Source: G963677325 sp963677325
GTDB taxonomy: Bacteria; Bacteroidota; Bacteroidia; Bacteroidales; Prolixibacteraceae
Direction: 5' to 3'
Length of the DNA: 64,000 nt
NCBI GenBank assembly: GCA_963677325.2
Contig: CAXXGM010000013.1
Location: 186,001 to 250,000 of the forward strand
The translations under genes were made by a program, and so were the position numbers. The notes under the pieces are model-generated. The model worked only from the letters and a program-made list of their open reading frames with translations. It had not been told where the DNA came from and made no database searches. Shown piece after piece: positions 9,049 through 17,437 of the stretch (its first letter is position 1; each line of letters starts with the position of its first letter).

Positions 9049-10440
9049 GTGAATAAAAAGAATTCGTTAAACAGAAGAGATTTTTTCACTGGAGCAGCGG
9101 TGATCAGTGCTGTTGGTGCTGTTGGTGCGGGCGCAATTTTAAGCTCCTGTTCAGGAGGTAAAGATAAATTAGTTCCCCTGAGAGCTGAATCTGAACTTTA
9201 TATCCCCGAACTGATGGATAAAGCAAAGGATGGCAAACCCTTGAAAGCCGGTGTCATTGGTTGTGGAGGCCGCGGATCAGGTGCCGCCCAGAATTTCCTT
9301 GATGCAGGTTCGAATCTTCAGATTGTTGCTCTGGGAGATCTTTTCCAGGATCGCATTGACGGTTGCCGGAAGGGATTAAAAGAAAAATACAATGTAGAAG
9401 TTCCGGATAACATGTGCTTTACCGGATTCGACAGTTATAAACAAGTACTCAATGCAGGCGTTGATCTGGTAATTATTGCCACACCTCCTGTTTTCCGCCC
9501 TACTCATTTTGAAGCTGCAGTAGAAGCAGGGAAACATTGCTTTCTCGAAAAACCAATCTGCGTGGATCCTGTCGGTGCCCGCTCCATCATGGCTACTGCA
9601 AAGAAAGCCGAATCTCAGGGTTTATGTGTAGTTACAGGAACTCAGCGCCATCATCAGAGGTCCTATGTGGAAAGTTACAAACAGATCCAAAGCGGTCTGA
9701 TCGGCGATATCGTTGGCGGTGAAGTTTACTGGAACCAATCAATGCTTTGGTACAAGAGTCGTCAGGAAAAATGGAGCGATATGGAATTCATGGTACGCGA
9801 CTGGGTGAACTGGAAATGGCTTTCAGGTGACCATATTGTAGAACAACACGTACACAACATTGATGTATTCAATTGGTTTTCAGGGAAAAACCCAGCAAAA
9901 GCAGTTGCATTCGGAGCTCGCCACCGCAGGCTATCGGGCGACCAGTATGATATGTTCAGCGTGGATTTTGAATATGAAGGAGGGATTCACGTACACAGCA
10001 TGTGCCGTCAGATCGATGGCTGTGCCAACGATGTCTCGGAATTTATCCAGGGGACAAAAGGCTCGTGGAGCAGTGATAAAATGGAAATTGTTGATCTGAA
10101 AGGCAATGTAATCTGGAAATTTGACCGGGATAAAGAAAAGGCAGAGTTCAAACAGACCAATCCGTATGTGCTTGAGCATGTTGATCTGATAAATCATATC
10201 AGAGATAATAAACCTATTAATCAGGCCGAAGAGACTGCCATTTCATGCCTTACTGCTATTATGGGACGCGAATCAGCTTATACCGGATCAGCCGTTAAAT
10301 GGGACGATATTTCCAATTCCAGTCTATCCTATCTTCCTGAAAAACTGGAAATCGGACCAATGGACATGAGCAAATACGTGGTCATGGTCCCTGGAAAACC
10401 CAAGGAAGAAAAAAATGTTACACAGGTAAAAAAAGGATGA
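9049..10440 (+). CDS. Tat-exported Gfo/Idh/MocA family oxidoreductase
   Basis: 463-residue NAD(P)-dependent oxidoreductase. It starts with GTG at 9049, giving a twin-arginine signal (LNRRDFFTGA) with an Ala/Gly-rich core ending in SSCSGG, possibly a Tat lipoprotein. The Rossmann fingerprint GVIGCGGRGSG lies near residue 67, EKPICVDP carries the conserved Glu-Lys-Pro of the family, and WNWKWLSGDHIVEQHVHNID contains the usual catalytic His region. Exported members of this family in Bacteroidota commonly act with sugar isomerases on unusual carbohydrates; substrate unknown. It ends 22 bp before a strong bidirectional terminator. Confidence 0.85.
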   Translation: MNKKNSLNRRDFFTGAAVISAVGAVGAGAILSSCSGGKDKLVPLRAESELYIPELMDKAKDGKPLKAGVIGCGGRGSGAAQNFLDAGSNLQIVALGDLFQDRIDGCRKGLKEKYNVEVPDNMCFTGFDSYKQVLNAGVDLVIIATPPVFRPTHFEAAVEAGKHCFLEKPICVDPVGARSIMATAKKAESQGLCVVTGTQRHHQRSYVESYKQIQSGLIGDIVGGEVYWNQSMLWYKSRQEKWSDMEFMVRDWVNWKWLSGDHIVEQHVHNIDVFNWFSGKNPAKAVAFGARHRRLSGDQYDMFSVDFEYEGGIHVHSMCRQIDGCANDVSEFIQGTKGSWSSDKMEIVDLKGNVIWKFDRDKEKAEFKQTNPYVLEHVDLINHIRDNKPINQAEETAISCLTAIMGRESAYTGSAVKWDDISNSSLSYLPEKLEIGPMDMSKYVVMVPGKPKEEKNVTQVKKG

Positions 10441-10461
10441 TTTAAAAATTAATACCTATAA

Positions 10462-10507
10462 ATAAAAGAGCCGCTGATGAGTTATATCATTAGCGGCTCT
10501 TTATTTT
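10462..10507. terminator. Bidirectional rho-independent terminator
   Basis: A long stem (AAAGAGCCGCT-ATGA type arms, one G-T pair) around a 6-nt loop is flanked by A/T runs on both sides. It lies between the convergent oxidoreductase and M15 peptidase genes and could serve both. Confidence 0.85.
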
Positions 10508-10566
10508 AATTCAGAGTCGGACGAGTCGATAAGCAAACAACTTTTATCTCATCTCTCCTATCTATC

Positions 10567-11070
10567 TTAATGGATTTCAAAATGTACCGGATCGTGATAG
10601 TTTCGATAACTGCCTCCCCAAAGAATATTATATTTGGCCGCAATGGCAGTCACTCCTGTCCTCCTCCATTCTGCTTTAGAACTCCCTTTTTTCAGCCAAA
10701 TGCGACGAAGGCCCTTTCTCTTGTACAGGTTAATATCGATGGCGCGGCCCATAACATGCCTGCTTTTCCTTGAAGAGGCATTCCGCGGATTATTTCTTTT
10801 TAACTGAATTTGCTCCTCTTTGGACCGGTATCCACTGATAATTGATACTTCCCAATCAGTTTTATCTTCAATCTCATTGATAAAATTCCGGAATGTTTCT
10901 GCACTGCGTTTATTTACATTTTCAATGTCATTCAATTCTCCCCTGTTGAGGAAATAGATTCTGGTCTCGAAATATATATTGTAAAGGATGAAGCCAGCGA
11001 GGAAAAGGAAAAATGCGAGAATAAGATTTTTCAGGATTCTCCGAAAGCGCTTGGGGATTTTCAGGGCCAT
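10567..11070 (-). CDS. M15-family murein peptidase, membrane-anchored
   Basis: 167 residues. An N-terminal transmembrane segment (about 12-30) is followed by a D-Ala-D-Ala carboxypeptidase/L,D-endopeptidase fold of the M15 group: the zinc-site motifs are SRHVMGRAIDIN (His and Asp) and the C-terminal HDPVHFEIH (catalytic Asp/His and third ligand). ISGYRS is the typical beta-hairpin near the active site. It should cleave peptidoglycan stem peptides at the outer face of the inner membrane. Divergent from the oxidoreductase at 11364; terminates at the shared hairpin at 10462. Confidence 0.85.
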   Translation of the reverse strand: MALKIPKRFRRILKNLILAFFLFLAGFILYNIYFETRIYFLNRGELNDIENVNKRSAETFRNFINEIEDKTDWEVSIISGYRSKEEQIQLKRNNPRNASSRKSRHVMGRAIDINLYKRKGLRRIWLKKGSSKAEWRRTGVTAIAAKYNILWGGSYRNYHDPVHFEIH

Positions 11071-11363
11071 TAGTTAAATATCTTTATTTCAGCTTACCTG
11101 CAGATGAAGAATTATAATCATACCATCGGTTTGAATGGACGACAAATATTACAATTTTTAACAGAATGACCAAGGGAAATTTTTCTTTTATCAGAATAAA
11201 TAAACAGGCGCCGGGACTTAAATACCTTAAGCTATTCCATGAAATTTCAGATCAATTTTTAAATTATTAAATTCCATTTGATTCCGCTATTTTCCTTTAA
11301 ATTTTTGTGGACTTTTTATTAATTTTATTGCCAGTTAAACTTCTTAACAAAACCTAATATATC

Positions 11364-12524
11364 ATGAATAGAAAATTACGCATGGGAATGGTTGGAGGTG
11401 GACACGATGCCTTCATCGGAGCTATTCACCGCCTCGCCGCCTTAATGGATAATCAGATTGAACTTGTTTGCGGCTGCTTCAGCATTAATCCTGACATATC
11501 AATTGCCTCAGGTAAATCATATTATTTACCCGATCACCGGATTTATACAAGCTATCAGGAAATGATAGAGAAAGAAGCAAAACTTCCTGAAGGGGAACGG
11601 ATGGATTTTGTAACCATTGTCACCCCCAACTTTGTTCATTTTGGTCCGGCCATGATGGCTCTGGAAAATGGCTTTCATGTAGTGATCGATAAGCCTATAA
11701 CCTTCACCCTGGATGAAGCCAAAGAATTAAAAGCCAAAGTTGAGGAAACGGGCCTTACCCTCGCACTTACCCATACTTATTCCGGATATCCGGCCGTAAA
11801 GGAAGCGAAAGAGAGGATAAGGAGGGGAGATTTTGGAAAAATCCGCAGAGTAATTGTTGAATACCCCCAGGGATGGCTTTCCGCAAAGCAGGAAGACATG
11901 GGCAACGCTCAGGCATCGTGGCGTACAGATCCAAAGCGATCAGGCAAGGCCGGGTGCATGGGTGATATCGGTACACATGCCCATCATCTGGCAGAATATA
12001 TTACCGGATTAAAAACCGTGGAGATGTGTGCCGAATTGAATGTCTTTGTTCCCGGCCGAAAGTTGGATGATGACGGAGTAGCCTTGCTGAGATTTGATAA
12101 TGGAGCCAAAGGAGTATTGATCGCCACCCAGATTGCGGCCGGTGAGGAAAACGCATTGAGAATTAGGATTTACGGAGAATCAGGAGGATGCGAATGGAAT
12201 CAGCATGAACCAAACACATTACTGGTAAAGTGGGCAGACCGTCCAACCGAAATTATAAGGACCGGGAATGCTTATATGAGTGATATAGCTAAGATGAATA
12301 CCCGCACTCCGGGAGGGCATCCGGAGGGTTACCTTGAGGCATTCGCCAATATCTACAGAAATTTTGCTTTAACTGTAAGGTCAAGAATGAACGGTACGGA
12401 ACCGAAACCCGAATGGCTGGATTTTCCGACTGTAGAGGACGGTATTCGTGGTATGCAGTTTATCGAAACGGTTGTTGAATCCGGATACAATGACGGGAAG
12501 AAATGGATAGACTATAGGCTGTAG
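11364..12524 (+). CDS. Gfo/Idh/MocA family oxidoreductase (cytoplasmic)
   Basis: 386 residues with no signal peptide. GMVGGGHDAFIG is the Rossmann phosphate loop, IDKPITF the conserved Lys-Pro motif and GDIGTHAHHLAEY the catalytic helix with the conserved Asp/His. This is the subfamily often annotated as inositol 2-dehydrogenase-like. It begins a run of plus-strand genes (isomerase, mtnA, aldolase, mtnP). The gap to the next gene holds an inverted repeat whose left arm overlaps this gene's stop codon, so the two may be separate transcripts. Confidence 0.85.
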   Translation: MNRKLRMGMVGGGHDAFIGAIHRLAALMDNQIELVCGCFSINPDISIASGKSYYLPDHRIYTSYQEMIEKEAKLPEGERMDFVTIVTPNFVHFGPAMMALENGFHVVIDKPITFTLDEAKELKAKVEETGLTLALTHTYSGYPAVKEAKERIRRGDFGKIRRVIVEYPQGWLSAKQEDMGNAQASWRTDPKRSGKAGCMGDIGTHAHHLAEYITGLKTVEMCAELNVFVPGRKLDDDGVALLRFDNGAKGVLIATQIAAGEENALRIRIYGESGGCEWNQHEPNTLLVKWADRPTEIIRTGNAYMSDIAKMNTRTPGGHPEGYLEAFANIYRNFALTVRSRMNGTEPKPEWLDFPTVEDGIRGMQFIETVVESGYNDGKKWIDYRL

Positions 12525-12654
12525 ACTTTAGGCTTTAGGTGTGTAAATTCCCATTATGCGAATTTTGCGAAAGTCAGAAGTGATGAAGTGACGATTGGTT
12601 CATTCGTAATTCGTAATTCGTAATTTATAATTCTCTCCTAAAGCCTAAAGTCTA
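12522..12654. repeat. Inverted repeat with TTCGTAA triplication between oxidoreductase and isomerase genes
   Basis: TAGACTTTAGGCTTTAGG (12522-12539) recurs exactly inverted at 12637-12654. Inside lie three head-to-tail copies of ATTCGTA (about 12602-12622). The left arm starts in the TAG stop codon of the oxidoreductase. Confidence 0.7.
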
Positions 12655-12697
12655 TAGTCTAAAGCCTTATTAAATAAATAATTTAACTATATCAACC

Positions 12698-13690
12698 ATG
12701 AAAAGACCTGTAACAATTTTCACCGGACAATGGGCCGACCTCCCACTGGAACAAGTGGCCCGGAAAGCAAAATCATTTGGATACGACGGTCTGGAGCTCT
12801 GCTGCTGGGGAGATCACATCGAAATAGATAAGGCAGATCAATCTTATTGTGATAATAAACTTGATCTGTTAAGGAAGTACGACCTTAAGCTGTTTGCCAT
12901 TTCAACTCATCTTGTCAGCCAGGCAGTATGCGATCATCCCGACCTCCGGCATAAGACTATTCTTCCGGATTATATCTGGGGGGATGGAAATGCTGAAGGC
13001 ATACGACAGAGAGCTGCCGATGAAATCATTAAAACAGGAGAAACGGCCAGGCGGCTTGGAATCAAAACAGTGGTCGGATTCACGGGAAGTTCAATCTGGC
13101 CTTACCTCTACTCTTTCCCATCAGTGACCCAGGAGATGATCGAGGATGGTTATCGTGATTTTGCAAGGCGATGGACTCCAATATTGGATGAATACCAGAA
13201 ACTGGGAATTCGCTACGCCCTTGAGGTACATCCCACAGAAATTGCCTTCGATATTGAGACAGCCAGACGCGCATTAAAGGCAGTCAATTTTCATCCTTCC
13301 TTTGGTTTCAATTTCGATCCAAGTCATTTGGGCTATCAGGGTGTCGATTACGTAAAATTCATTTACGAATTCAGTGACCGCATTTTCCATGTGCACATGA
13401 AGGACGTGACCTGGAAGGAAAATTCGGGGGATGCGGGTGTATTCGGAGGACACCTTGACTTTGGTGATAACCGGAGATTCTGGAACTTCAGAAGTGTTGG
13501 ACGCGGAAGAATAAATTTTGAGGAGATTATCAGGGCTTTGAATGATATTGGTTACAAGGGGCCTCTTTCCGTTGAATGGGAAGATAGTGCAATGGATCGT
13601 GAAATGGGCGCCGCTGAATCGTGCCAGTTTGTGAAAAGAATCGATTTCCAGCCCAACTCATTGGCTTTTGACGCTGTTTTCAATAAATAA
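12698..13690 (+). CDS. Sugar phosphate isomerase/epimerase (TIM barrel)
   Basis: 330 residues, cytoplasmic, xylose isomerase-like fold. Candidate metal ligands lie in YALEVHPTEI, FNFDPSHLGY, IFHVHMKDV and PLSVEWED at the ends of successive strands, the normal Glu/Asp/His/Glu layout of the family. The next gene, mtnA, begins 22 bp after its stop, so both are likely on one mRNA. With the oxidoreductase upstream it suggests conversion of a keto- or deoxy-sugar, but the reaction cannot be named. Confidence 0.85.
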   Translation: MKRPVTIFTGQWADLPLEQVARKAKSFGYDGLELCCWGDHIEIDKADQSYCDNKLDLLRKYDLKLFAISTHLVSQAVCDHPDLRHKTILPDYIWGDGNAEGIRQRAADEIIKTGETARRLGIKTVVGFTGSSIWPYLYSFPSVTQEMIEDGYRDFARRWTPILDEYQKLGIRYALEVHPTEIAFDIETARRALKAVNFHPSFGFNFDPSHLGYQGVDYVKFIYEFSDRIFHVHMKDVTWKENSGDAGVFGGHLDFGDNRRFWNFRSVGRGRINFEEIIRALNDIGYKGPLSVEWEDSAMDREMGAAESCQFVKRIDFQPNSLAFDAVFNK

Positions 13691-13712
13691 CAAATTTGTG
13701 TAAATTAGTACA

Positions 13713-14840
13713 ATGAAGACTAACGGTACCCCCTATCATACCATCTGGGTTGATCCTGAAGATACTTCTGTAGTTAAAATCATTGATCAGGAAAAACTTC
13801 CCTTTGAATTTAAAACATCCGATCTGCGCACGGGAGAAGATGCTTTCTATGCCATTCAGAAGATGAAAGTCAGAGGCGCTCCGCTGATTGGAGTGACCGG
13901 AGCCTTTGGAATTTATCTTTCTTTAGTAAGTTTTAAAGGTACTGAATGGAAAAACCATCTGGCCATCATGGCGGAATATCTGAAAAATGCGAGACCTACG
14001 GCTGTAAATCTTGCGATCCTGATTGATGAAATTCATGAAAGGGTTTCCTTGTGTCCGGATAAAGGGGAGGCTGTAACTACAGCATTTAATGAAGCAAACC
14101 GGCTGAAGGCCCGCGAGATACAATATTCGGAAGCAATCGGCAATCTGGGGTGCTCATTGATAGAGGAAATCAGCCAACAAAAAAAAGGAGGCGCTGTAAA
14201 TATCCTCACGCATTGCAATGCAGGCTGGCTGGCCTGTATTGATTGGGGAACAGCAACGGCTCCAATATACAAGGCATTTAAAAAAGGAATCTCTGTTCAT
14301 GTGTGGGTAGACGAAACGCGTCCCCGGAATCAGGGAGCGCGGCTTACGGCCTGGGAACTGGCCCAGGAAGGAGTTCCTCATACGGTGATCGCAGATAATA
14401 CGGGTGGACATCTGATGCAGCACGGATTGGTTGACATTTGCCTCGTGGGAAGCGACCGCACGACGGCTGCAGGCGATGTGGCCAATAAGATCGGCACCTA
14501 TTTAAAGGCCCTTGCCGCGAAAGATAACAACATCCCATTTTATGTGGCGCTCCCTTCGAGTACAATCGATTTCTCCATGTCAGATGGAATAAGGGAAATA
14601 CCAATAGAAGAGAGAAGCGGTGACGAAATCAGGTGGATGGAAGGTTTGGATGAAAAAGGGGTCACCAGGAAGGTAAAAGTTATTTCCGATGAAAGTCCGG
14701 TAGCCAATTATGGTTTTGATGTAACTCCGGCAAGGCTCGTCACCGGATTAATTACCGAAAGGGGGATCTGTGCTGCGAACGAAAAAAGTATTTTGGAGCT
14801 TTTCCCGGAAAAGGTTAAATTACGTAGTGGCGACATCTGA
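13713..14840 (+). CDS. mtnA: S-methyl-5-thioribose-1-phosphate isomerase (or 5-deoxyribose-1-phosphate isomerase)
   Basis: 375-residue MtnA-family protein related to eIF2B subunits. The family motifs are present: KVRGAPLIGV near residue 50, THCNAGWLA (active-site Cys), VDETRPRNQGARLTAWEL, and VGSDRTTAAGDVANKIGTY with the catalytic Asp. MtnA converts 5-methylthioribose-1-phosphate into methylthioribulose-1-phosphate; closely related enzymes also take 5-deoxyribose-1-phosphate. Its neighbours are a class II aldolase 26 bp downstream and mtnP further on, so all three steps after MTA phosphorolysis are encoded together. Confidence 0.92.
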   Translation: MKTNGTPYHTIWVDPEDTSVVKIIDQEKLPFEFKTSDLRTGEDAFYAIQKMKVRGAPLIGVTGAFGIYLSLVSFKGTEWKNHLAIMAEYLKNARPTAVNLAILIDEIHERVSLCPDKGEAVTTAFNEANRLKAREIQYSEAIGNLGCSLIEEISQQKKGGAVNILTHCNAGWLACIDWGTATAPIYKAFKKGISVHVWVDETRPRNQGARLTAWELAQEGVPHTVIADNTGGHLMQHGLVDICLVGSDRTTAAGDVANKIGTYLKALAAKDNNIPFYVALPSSTIDFSMSDGIREIPIEERSGDEIRWMEGLDEKGVTRKVKVISDESPVANYGFDVTPARLVTGLITERGICAANEKSILELFPEKVKLRSGDI

Positions 14841-14866
14841 TTAAATGCTCGAAAAATACGAAAGCG

Positions 14867-15493
14867 ATGATTATTAAAAGCAGCGAAGAAGGATATATAA
14901 AGTTCGCATGTAATATCAAAGAGGAAAGAATCGATGTCCCTCAGGAGATCTTCAATTCAATGAATTATTGGAGAAATATCCTCCGGGTCAAAGGCTGGAT
15001 AGGCACTTACCCGGACGGAATTGGTTTTGGAAACATATCCGTCCGCATTCCCGGAACAAATAAATTCTACATAACAGGCTCAGCTACCGGAAGCATCCCG
15101 ACTCTTGATCATAATCACTACTCGTTGGTCGAAGATTCTGATATTCAAAAAAACAGGATCTGGTGTCGGGGATTAACCAGGGCTTCTTCCGAATCCATGA
15201 GTCATTATGTCATTTACAAATCAGTTCCGGAAGTGGGTGCAGTGGTTCACATCCACGATCTTCGTCTTTGGGAAAAATATCTTGATGTTTTACCAACAAC
15301 GGGAAAAACGATCACCTATGGAACCCCTGAAATGGCATTCGAAATAGAACGCATTTTAAAAAATAAGGACACCGGATTCAGGCAGGTAATTGTGATGGGG
15401 GGCCATCGTGAAGGCATCATTTCTTATGGAGTTACGATAAGAGTCGCAGCGGAGACGATGATAAAGCTTGAAATAACCGATGAAACAGCTTGA
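14867..15493 (+). CDS. Class II aldolase/adducin-fold protein, candidate methylthioribulose-1-P/5-deoxyribulose-1-P aldolase
   Basis: 208 residues. Zinc ligands of the family are visible: HIHD (H-x-H) and the third His in GGHREG; ASSESMSHY holds the conserved Glu of the fuculose-phosphate aldolase active site. GFGNISVR is the phosphate-binding segment. Two roles fit next to mtnA: a dehydratase (MtnB) of the classical methionine salvage pathway, or an Ald2/DrdA-type aldolase giving dihydroxyacetone phosphate plus an aldehyde. The absence of mtnC/D/W/X homologues nearby favours the aldolase, but only by context. Confidence 0.75.
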   Translation: MIIKSSEEGYIKFACNIKEERIDVPQEIFNSMNYWRNILRVKGWIGTYPDGIGFGNISVRIPGTNKFYITGSATGSIPTLDHNHYSLVEDSDIQKNRIWCRGLTRASSESMSHYVIYKSVPEVGAVVHIHDLRLWEKYLDVLPTTGKTITYGTPEMAFEIERILKNKDTGFRQVIVMGGHREGIISYGVTIRVAAETMIKLEITDETA

Positions 15494-15523
15494 AAATTCA
15501 GGACAGGCCCATTCAGAAAAAAA

Positions 15524-15737
15524 TCTTAAGTAATAAAAAAAGTAAAATGTCATACTTTTTAATGAATAATTTGGGCATTTCAGGGGTTAATTTCTGCCAC
15601 CAAAGCACAAAAGCACAAAAGTACACCAAATTATAAATCAGGCGTTTAATCTTTGGTGGCTTTGGCGACCTGGTGTTTTGGTGGCATTATTTCAGGATGA
15701 TCTTTATAATTGTAAATACGACATTTAATTACTTAAT
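15524..15737. repeat. TTAAGTA...GTCGTAT-ended element, copy a
   Basis: Left end CTTAAGTAAT...AAATGTCATAC (15524-15555), right end is the inverted TTAAGTAATTAAATGTCGTATTT (15714-15736). The interior holds a second inverted repeat, TGCCACCAAAGCAC (15595-15608) against GTGTTTTGGTGGCA (15673-15686). It fills the gap between the aldolase gene and mtnP. Confidence 0.5.
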
Positions 15738-15745
15738 ACTATTAC

Positions 15746-16492
15746 ATGAAAAAAATTGCAATCATCGGAGGATCCGGGCTTGAGGACCCGGATATATTAA
15801 AGGATATCGAAAGGATTGAGGTAAAAACTCCTTATGGCAATCCAAGTTCCGATTTTGTTTGTGGAAAAATCGGAGAGGTAAGTGTAGCCATCTTATCCAG
15901 ACATGGCCGCAGTCATACCATCCCGCCAAGCCAGGTAAATAACCGGGCCAATATCTATGCCATCAATCAGCTGGGCTGTACCCACATTCTGGCCACTTCG
16001 GCCTGCGGAAGCCTGCGGATGGAAATCGGACGCGGCGACCTGGTGATTCCCGATCAGTTTATTGACTTTACCCGTTTCAGGAAGATCACTTTTTTTGAAG
16101 AATTTGAGCCGGAAAGAATGAAGCATACTCCCATGGCCGATCCTTTTGATCAGAACTTAAGGGACAAATTGATCAGGACTGGAAAAGAATCAGGACTGGC
16201 TCTTCATCCCTCCGGAACAGTACTAACGATCGAAGGACCGAGGTTTTCCACCCGGGCTGAGTCACGGATGTTCCGCACCCTCGGAGCTGATTTGGTCAAC
16301 ATGAGTACCGCGCCTGAGTGTATCCTGGCCAACGAGCTGGGAATCCCTTATGCAGCGGTCGCCATGGCCACGGATTATGACAGCTGGAAGGATGATGAAG
16401 AGCCGGTATCCTGGGAAGAAATCATGAAGGTTTTCCGGCATAACGTTCAGAATGTCATAGCACTTCTGACAAAAACGATTCCAAGGATATAA
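15746..16492 (+). CDS. mtnP: S-methyl-5'-thioadenosine phosphorylase
   Basis: 248-residue PNP/MTAP-family phosphorylase. IIGGSGL at the N-terminus is the phosphate-binding loop; LSRHGRSHTIPPS, VLTIEGPRFSTRAESRMFR, NMSTAPE and ATDYDSWKDDEEPVS match MTAP enzymes, the last two marking the methylthio/purine pocket rather than a plain purine nucleoside phosphorylase. It releases adenine and 5-methylthioribose-1-phosphate, the substrate for MtnA encoded upstream. A 250-bp element separates it from the aldolase gene, so co-transcription is not certain. The tRNA gene follows 76 bp downstream. Confidence 0.92.
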   Translation: MKKIAIIGGSGLEDPDILKDIERIEVKTPYGNPSSDFVCGKIGEVSVAILSRHGRSHTIPPSQVNNRANIYAINQLGCTHILATSACGSLRMEIGRGDLVIPDQFIDFTRFRKITFFEEFEPERMKHTPMADPFDQNLRDKLIRTGKESGLALHPSGTVLTIEGPRFSTRAESRMFRTLGADLVNMSTAPECILANELGIPYAAVAMATDYDSWKDDEEPVSWEEIMKVFRHNVQNVIALLTKTIPRI

Positions 16493-16567
16493 AACTTGAA
16501 TAAAAATTTGCAGGAAAGACGACAAATGATTAAAATTGCAATCCGAAAAATCTGAGAAGATTATTCA

Positions 16568-16641
16568 GGGCCCATAGCTCAGTTGGTTAGAGCATCTGAC
16601 TCATAATCAGGGGGTCGTAGGATCATGCCCTACTGGGCCCA
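16568..16641 (+). tRNA. tRNA with CAT anticodon (elongator Met or lysidine-modified Ile)
   Basis: Full cloverleaf: 7-bp acceptor GGGCCCA/TGGGCCC, D-arm GCTC/GAGC, anticodon stem TCTGA/TCAGG with loop CTCATAA, 5-nt variable loop, T-stem GTAGG/CCTAC. The T-loop ATCATGC departs from the usual TTCRANN. CCA is not encoded in full. Whether it is Met or Ile2 cannot be decided by eye. Confidence 0.92.
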
Positions 16642-16652
16642 CCCTCAAAATC

Positions 16653-16688
16653 AAAGAGTTACATTGAAAAATGTGACTCTTTTTTTTT
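16653..16688 (+). terminator. Rho-independent terminator after tRNA
   Basis: AAAGAGTTACATT - GAAA - AATGTGACTCTTT (one bulge) followed by a run of T. Just after it, GCCAGGTTTAC and GCCAGGTTTTT stand as 11-nt direct repeats (about 16693-16714). Confidence 0.85.
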
Positions 16689-16727
16689 ACACGCCAGGTT
16701 TACGCCAGGTTTTTGAAAAATCTCTTT

Positions 16728-17377
16728 TTAAATACTTACTTTTTCAATGGTTTTGTATAGATTAATTTTTTTAATTAGGTTCTTCTCTTCTATATCATTT
16801 ATTAATTTTTCAATATCGATATGAATTTTGTTTCGAATAGTCTCTAAATTGTGTTTATAATTCAGATTAGGCGAGTTATTTACAATTTTACTCAAATTAA
16901 AATCACTTATTTCAAAATCAAAATTCTTGTTTTGAATAATAAACGATATTTCTTTATACGAATAATGATCAAGTCCTACAGTTAATGTATCTTTTTTAAT
17001 AATAATAGCAGGCATTTTAATTTCATCCTTTTTAATTTCCCTTTCATTTTTAATAAACTTATTCCAAATAAATTCCATTTTTGTTTGTAATGAATCATAT
17101 TCAAAACAACCGTAATAATTTATTTTTTTTATGTAGTCTTTGCCATTTTCTCTCCAAAAATATAGAATTTTTTATTTTCCAAATAACGACAGGTATCATT
17201 ATAAACCATAGTAAAATAATCAGCACCAACAACACCTTTTTCATAAATCAATATTCTCTTTATCTTTCTTAAGCGAAGTGTTTTAATGTAATCGTTAATC
17301 AAAGAATCTTTATGAAAGTCTTGACTAAATACTGTATTCAAGCAGAAAAACATTAAGCAAAAAGTAATTACTTTCAT
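16728..17377 (-). pseudogene. Frameshifted secreted protein of unknown function
   Basis: Two ORFs appear to be one gene. The first part starts at 17377 with a clean Sec signal (MKVITFCLMFFCLNTVFSQ) and runs to a stop at 17129; the second reads on in another frame down to 16728. Between 17144 and 17078 the second frame is open and codes GKDYIKKINYYGCFEYDSLQ, continuous in style with both halves. One extra T in the TTTTT run just before GGAGAG would join them into about 215 residues. Either a real mutation or a homopolymer sequencing error. The gene is very A+T rich and I recognise no family. Confidence 0.6.
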
Positions 17378-17437
17378 GTAAATCTTGTTAGTGGAAGAAA
17401 AATGGAGAAGAAAAAATCGAAGATAAGTTTTGAACAT

